Assembly (NCBI RefSeq): GCF_964355755.1
Contig: NC_092673.1
Location: 13,457,001 to 13,521,000, forward strand
Source of the DNA: Antedon mediterranea
Lineage: Eukaryota > Echinodermata > Crinoidea > Comatulida > Antedonidae
Direction: 5' to 3'
Length of the DNA: 64,000 nucleotides
The notes beneath the pieces are model-generated. The model saw nothing but the letters and a program-made list of their open reading frames with translations. It ran no database searches and had not been told where the DNA came from. Positions within the stretch are counted from its first letter, which is position 1. Every line of letters starts with the position of its first letter. Positions 59,155 through 64,000 of the stretch are shown here, piece after piece. The translations under genes were made by a program, and so were the position numbers.

Positions 59155-60262
59155 TCTAAAGAAAAAACTTCTTTTTAGATGACAATGAAGCACCATTAAA
59201 AAAATGAAGTGTTGTTGAAAATGCACTGGATTCTGGACCAAACGCACAACCAGTCGCTGAACCAGATTCTGCACCAGGCGCTGATCCAGATTCTGTACCA
59301 GGCGCTACTCCTAGCAATGATGACAGTATCATCCACGATTTCTTAAACGAAGCGATGGGAATACGTCGTAAGTAATTTGTTTTTATTTTGTTCTTCCAAC
59401 ACACGCATCCAAATTTATCCCTTCGTGTCTTGTACAAATTGACCCCGATGACTACTTACAAACAATTTTAATAATTTTGTTTAATATACAATTGTCTTGT
59501 TACATATTTTCATTCATATTCTGACATACTTTCGATATATAAATTATATTAGAATTTTTGTAACACTATGAATATAATTATGTAATTTTAATTCTTTTAT
59601 AAAATGGTATATCCCATAGTATTTAAGATTGTGTTGCCAGTGAAAATTAACTAACTAAATCTGCCCCTTAAAAACTTAAATTGAATATTAAAAATCAGAC
59701 TTTATAGGCCATTTTGCAGTTTTTTTTTATTGATTTTACTTAGAAGCAAAAATAAACGGCTAAGTGTAACCAATTTCCTTGACAAATAATTTGGCTATTT
59801 TTTGCTTTAAATTACACTTTTTTTCAATTTATTTTAAAAAAATAAGAAATATGTACATGTACATTAATCTTTTATTATTAACAGATTTTTGCAATCACGG
59901 AGAGGTGTTAGAGCAGTTGGCGTCACGACAAGCTTGAGTTGAAGAGATGTTGTTGTTACAAATACTTAAAAATCAGAACGAGTTATAAACAATCATGCAA
60001 CAACAACATAGTTCACCAGCTCATATATTAATCCACATTCAACATCTCATATTAATCCACATTCACCAGCTCATATACCTCTACCAACTCAAATACATCA
60101 TCAACCAGCTCAACTACATCAACCAGCTCTACTCAACAAACGGCTATTTCAACAACAATCCTGTGACCCAAACCGCTGGGCCAGACGGTCTAGTAATGGT
60201 TGGTGGCAAAGTACCGTTAAACGAGGATATATACAGCAACAAATGCCGTTTGTATATAATAT
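59155..60262 (+). CDS. Possible downstream exons of the Myb-like gene
   Basis: 59200-59369 reads ENALDSGPNAQPVAEPDSAP and GADPDSVPGATPSNDDSIIH, then DFLNEAMGIR, ending at a gtaagt donor: an acidic Pro/Ala linker with short internal repeats. About 60025-60262 reads INPHSTSHINPHSPAHIPLP, then QLHQPALLNKR, a His/Pro/Gln-rich low-complexity stretch ending at a stop. An exon between them (59884-59935) could supply HGEVLEQLASRQA. Low-complexity linkers and a C-terminal helix are common in Harbinger Myb-like proteins. Stops at 59188 and 59936 leave the model uncertain. Confidence 0.35.
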
Positions 60263-60831
60263 TTAAGTTGTTTTTTAAATCAGTGTAAATAATATAATGG
60301 ATCAATACAAAAAACACTGTTATTCATATTTTCTTTCCTATTCAATTAAAATATGTCAAAGCATGTCAAACGCTTATAGCAAAAGCATATAGCATATGTC
60401 AAAGGCTAATATAAAGTTATTGCTATAAATGGGCAATTCCATAATATAGTAACAATTTTGTCAAAATTAAAAACACGTGAAATATGTTTATTATTGATAT
60501 CATTTCATAGGTTATATAAGGCCTAAAAAAAAAAATTGTTTGTTTGCTGTCGAGTTTTTTTTTTTTTTGGTAGGGGGGGCGGGTGGAAAAAAATTGTTTT
60601 TTTTTTTTTTAATGTTAATTTCTCTGTTAATTGTACGCGAATTTGAGAGTAACAAAACACACTGAATAAAACAACGAGCTCAAACATCTATTAATAATTT
60701 GTTTCACACTTTAATTCTGTTTTGGGCGCGTTAGGCCCCGTGTCTAAACTAGCCTAGGCTAGGCCTACTACACAGTAGGTCGTTGTTAGCAGGCCTAATT
60801 AAATATTTTAGAAGTTAGTGTACCGTATAAT

Positions 60832-61586
60832 TATTTCGGTGTATAAGTCGCACCTGTGTATAAGACGCACCCCCTAACTGAGAGTAAAATATCGGTATTT
60901 TGTATATCGTTGATGTATAAGACGGCCGCGCCCAGCCTCAACAAGAAGGGAAGTCCCCCATTCCGTCAGTTCTTTCTAACTTGTTATTCATGAGTTTCGC
61001 ACCCGCAACATTGAGTGCATGACCGCACGTGTGTGTGTGTGGGCTAGCCTCGCTCGATCCTTTTATCGAGAGGCGCACGTTTTCACGGACAATCGTATTC
61101 GATTAGTATCTATGTATCCTAGAAGTGTGTACGCTAGGTCTATACTATAATCAACTGGAGAATATACTAGTCGAATACTGTGTACACAATGTGGTTGCCA
61201 AGAAGGTCTCGCTCTCGCTGGGGGTACGACGGTCGTGCGTATAACTATAGGCCTAATACTATTCCAATATCGTAAACGTTTACAAATGAAATTTTATCGG
61301 AGCGCCTAAAACAGCTCCATAATGAACAAATCTTGCCATCATATTTAGTACAAAATCACGCTAGAATGCCTTGAAAACTAGCAGGTTGCTGTTACGCTAC
61401 GTTACGCTAGTACACTGTAGCTAGGCTAGGCCTACTCTTTAGACTTTAGCTAGGCCTAGTAATACTAATAGGCCCAGGCCTAGCCAACGAGGTGGCGATA
61501 TCTGTGTGTTGAGGCATTTATGTTCGGTGTATAATTAATTTAGAGGTTAAATTTGCGTGTCAAAAGTGCGATTATACACCGAAATA
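60832..61586. mobile_element. Inverted-repeat (MITE-like) element, about 755 bp
   Basis: The left end TATTTCGGTGTATAAGTCGCAC (60832-60853) is matched in inverse by gtgcgattatacaccgaaata (61566-61586), with one gap. Internal copies of gtgtataagacgcac follow the left end. There is no coding content. TA flanks are compatible with a Tc1/mariner-type duplication but are not decisive in AT-rich DNA. It lies between the Myb-like gene and the Harbinger transposase. Confidence 0.65.
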
Positions 61587-61903
61587 TACGCTACGTTATT
61601 ATTTATAATAAATAAATAAACGATATTTAAAAGCAATTTTAAACCCAGAATCCCCCTTTAAGAGGTACATTATGTAATATAACAAAATTAATTACAGTTG
61701 CACTGCTTTAAGAGAAAAGTATTAAAACAAATGCAGATTACTATCTTTCAAGTCCTAAGGCCTGTTTATACTACGACGATAACTATAACTATATATTGTA
61801 CACGATAATAGTTTTAACGCCGTGTCGCGTTTACACTACAACAATTTTATCGTTCTATGACTCGCGACGTACGTGCGTGACGTTCGCCTTTTGTTTCACA
61901 ATC

Positions 61904-63110
61904 ATGACGGACTCAGAAGACGACGATTATTTGTTATGCCTTCTGCTATATAAAAAAAGGTGTCAACTGAAAAAAAGAGATCGAAATTTATGGGTTCACC
62001 CCATAAATCAATCAAGAGAGACTTATGGTGAATTCCATACGCTTTTTCCCGAACTTATTTGTTATGAAGACAAATTTCATAGTTATTTCCGAGTATCCCC
62101 ACAAGGCTTTTATGAAATCCTAGAACTAATCAAAGACGATATCGCAAAAGAAACTACCCAATTTAGACCAAGTATTTCTATCGAACAAAGGCTGGCATGC
62201 AGTATGCTTGAGGTAAGTATATTTCAATTCCTTAAAAAAAAAAAAACTTTATAGGCCTAGTAGGCCTAGGTAGTATATACACTAGGAAAAACTCACATGG
62301 TGTACGGTAGCTAGGCCTAGTTTAGTAAGTTCAATGACATGCAACACAGTCACAGTGTCATTACCGTAGTTGAGCATTATACCCGAGTCAATTAAGTTTC
62401 GACTCGTCTTGTGTCGCTAATATTATAAAGTAATGAAAATGAAATATTGAATTGACATTTATTTACAACTGTTTAATAAAATTAAAAAGCATAACATAGG
62501 CCTAATTCAAAAAGAATGTAAGAAATGTAATATAAAAGAAAAATTTAGTGTATGAAAAATGTCTTTGTTGTTGTTGACACAGAGGTCTGGATCTGGATCC
62601 TTATACTCAAATAAAGCAGGAAAACTGCATCACACTAGAGTTAAGTTATGATCCGACCTTTTTTCTTTTTGGTAAAGCTTCACATTGACAAAAGTTTCTG
62701 TTATGAGATTAATCTATAGCATTATTGTTATGTTTAATTTTCAGGTTCTTGGCCACCGGAGATTCCTATAAAACTATAGGTTTCAGTTTCCGTATGGGAA
62801 AGGCTACCGTGTCAACCATTGTAAACGAAGTTTGCTTAAGTCTGTGAAGGCGTCTCCAACCTATATATATGTCATCGTCGAGTGAACAACAATGGAGGCA
62901 GATTGCCGACAGTTTTAATAGGCGATGGCAATACCCAAACTGCATAGGGGCAATTGATGGAAAGCATATATACATCAAAGCCCCTAAGTCAGGCAGTTTG
63001 TTTTTCAATTACAAGGGGTCGTTTTCTATTGTTTTGTTGGCCCTTGTAGATGCAGACTACTGTTTTACCGCAGTCTATAGGAGCATACGGATCAAATAGG
63101 CATTTGAGGA
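61904..63110 (+). pseudogene. PIF/Harbinger transposase, second copy, few lesions
   Basis: Exon 1 (61904-62212): ATG then TDSEDDDYLLCLLLYKKR, YGEFHTLFPELICYEDKFHS, YFRVSPQGFYEILELI, with a GTAAGT donor. Exon 2 from 62745: FLATGDSYKTIGFSFRMGKA, TVSTIVNEVCLSL, a TGA (62848) where Trp is usual, EQQWRQIADSFNRRWQYPNC, IGAIDGKHIYIKAPKSGSLF, FNYKGSFSIVLLALVDADYC and FTAV, then a one-base frame change to IGAYGSN. First DDE Asp is in AIDGKH and the second should be in the (D)IGAYG step. The C-terminal third, with the final acidic residue, is missing. The start chosen is the first ATG in an acidic N-terminus typical of the family. Confidence 0.85.
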
Positions 63111-63419
63111 GCTGTGCCAGAGGTATGGTAGTCCAGACGCCGTTGTTTACCTAAACCAACCGGCCCACGTCAAGTACAGACTGAACCATCACCATGGTGG
63201 CAGCAGCCAAACGGGGAAAATATCCATCCACCCACGGCTCTGTTATGCCAGTTAAGGCGGGCCTACAGAGTTGCTCTGCGGTCTGCATTTAATGCTAACT
63301 GGGAGGTGGTTGATCGTTTGACTCAGCCGGGAAGTGGCCAGTTGAGGGCAGGTGCGGTTCAGATGTTGGAGGGGTTCTTGGAAAACCTCCGCTTCCACGC
63401 TGAATTTTCCTATGAATAG
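63109..63419 (+). pseudogene. Unrecognised domain replacing the transposase C-terminus
   Basis: After the Harbinger core: EELCQRYGSPDAVVYLNQPA, then HVKYRLNHHHGGSSQTGKIS, IHPRLCYAS and a stop. In a neighbouring frame follow QLRRAYRVALRSAFNANWEV, VDRLTQPGSGQLRAGAVQML and EGFLENLRFHAEFSYE with a stop at 63417-63419. Composition is coding-like (higher GC, amphipathic helices). I do not recognise the family. It looks like part of a different element joined to the truncated transposase. Confidence 0.4.
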
Positions 63420-63608
63420 GTCCAACAAAAAAAACAAAAAAATTGCAAGACCAAATTAATTCCAATTAGTTAATTTTTACCAAATTTTTTTTATCAGGTT
63501 CTTGGTAGTTTCTTTTTCTTGAATTCTATGTTATGTATGTTATTGTGTTAAAAAAAAAAAAAAAAATTAAGTGTGAAGGAAGAAGAACAAGAGCAAAGAA
63601 AAACAAAA

Positions 63609-63801
63609 TAAAACAAGAAGGAATGTAGTGCCACTACAAATGCTAAAGCGGAGCGCTTCATTCTTAAACACCCGGACGCGCTCCGCTGTGCGTACTTATT
63701 GGAACGTGAACTACGTTTGGAGCACTTAAAAAAGTCAGAGACTGAACCAGACGTAAAACTATATTTCTCACTTGTATTATCCTACATACAGCTAAAGAGT
63801 G
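63609..63801 (+). CDS. Unrecognised exon with canonical donor
   Basis: Open frame CSATTNAKAERFILKHPDAL, then RCAYLLERELRLEHLKKSET and EPDVKLYFSLVLSYIQLKS, ending at g|gtgagt near 63801. It is helix-rich and higher in GC than its surroundings, with no stop. The following sequence to the window end has only ggcctag-type palindromic words. The rest of the gene would lie beyond the right edge. Confidence 0.35.
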
Positions 63802-64000
63802 GTGAGTACTGTACGTTCTTATTTATTGTAGTTAAGTAAACTAAACCATGAGACTACCCACTAATCCCTACTAGTCTACTATGTGCTAGGCCAGGCCTAG
63901 CCTAGGTTAACCCTACTACTACTAAATATGAGTACTACTAGGCCTAGGCCTACTTATTATTAGCCCTAGTTAGGAATGCTTATAAGGCTAGGCTAGTAAT

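Overview
This looks like a window from an animal nuclear genome. It is AT-rich, its coding pieces are short and bounded by GT..AG introns, and almost every recognisable coding piece comes from a eukaryotic mobile element. The frequent palindromic AGGCCT/CCTAGG words and the mix of element families suggest a marine invertebrate, possibly an echinoderm or related deuterostome, but this is a guess and no host gene here fixes the taxon. I see no bacterial or viral genome. I found no convincingly intact host housekeeping gene. Most coding stretches carry stops or frameshifts and are best read as decaying element genes.

Layout. 0.5-6.4 kb (minus strand): a degenerate multi-exon tnp2/CACTA-like transposase gene, a RecQ-like helicase fragment, a rearranged non-LTR scrap, and copy A of an unnamed multi-exon family (signature GGDKGGGSTKF ... 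HGKAFVGNHVHKCC). 7.1-8.8 kb (minus): the 3' part of a DIRS-type element (RNase H plus tyrosine recombinase). 9.1-10.5 kb: a non-LTR endonuclease scrap, a small inverted-repeat element and an unnamed coding fragment. 11.2-12.6 kb: a 33-bp palindromic minisatellite, a tRNA-derived SINE, and an array of 73-bp units, each of which can be laid out as a whole tRNA-like cloverleaf.

12.9-23.8 kb (plus): a large Helitron with N-terminal repeats, a DUF6570-like region, an OTU-like domain, a HUH Rep and a PIF1-type helicase. It contains two nested insertions: a 4.4-kb non-LTR element inside the OTU domain and a 1.7-kb fold-back element inside the Rep N-terminal region. Removing either insertion with one copy of its target duplication rejoins the local reading frame.

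24.7-34.8 kb (plus): copies B and C of the unnamed family, with a BEN-domain gene, GATC-rich satellites and a second copy of the SINE lying within the span of copy C. 36.2-36.9 kb: a degenerate reverse transcriptase. 37.3-47.5 kb: a ~10-kb array of a 60-bp satellite, split by a 1,333-bp hAT-like element with 15-bp inverted ends and a 5-bp target duplication. 47.5-53 kb: Myb/SANT-like, MULE and PIF/Harbinger transposase fragments, plus a truncated Penelope-like element whose 3' flank folds as a type I hammerhead ribozyme (51177-51246). 58-63.8 kb: a Myb/SANT-like gene next to a PIF/Harbinger transposase with an inverted-repeat element between them, then two unrecognised coding exons.

The clearest second-look items are the hammerhead ribozyme, the tRNA-like tandem array, the nested Helitron, the three-copy unnamed gene family, and the higher-order structure of the 60-bp array.
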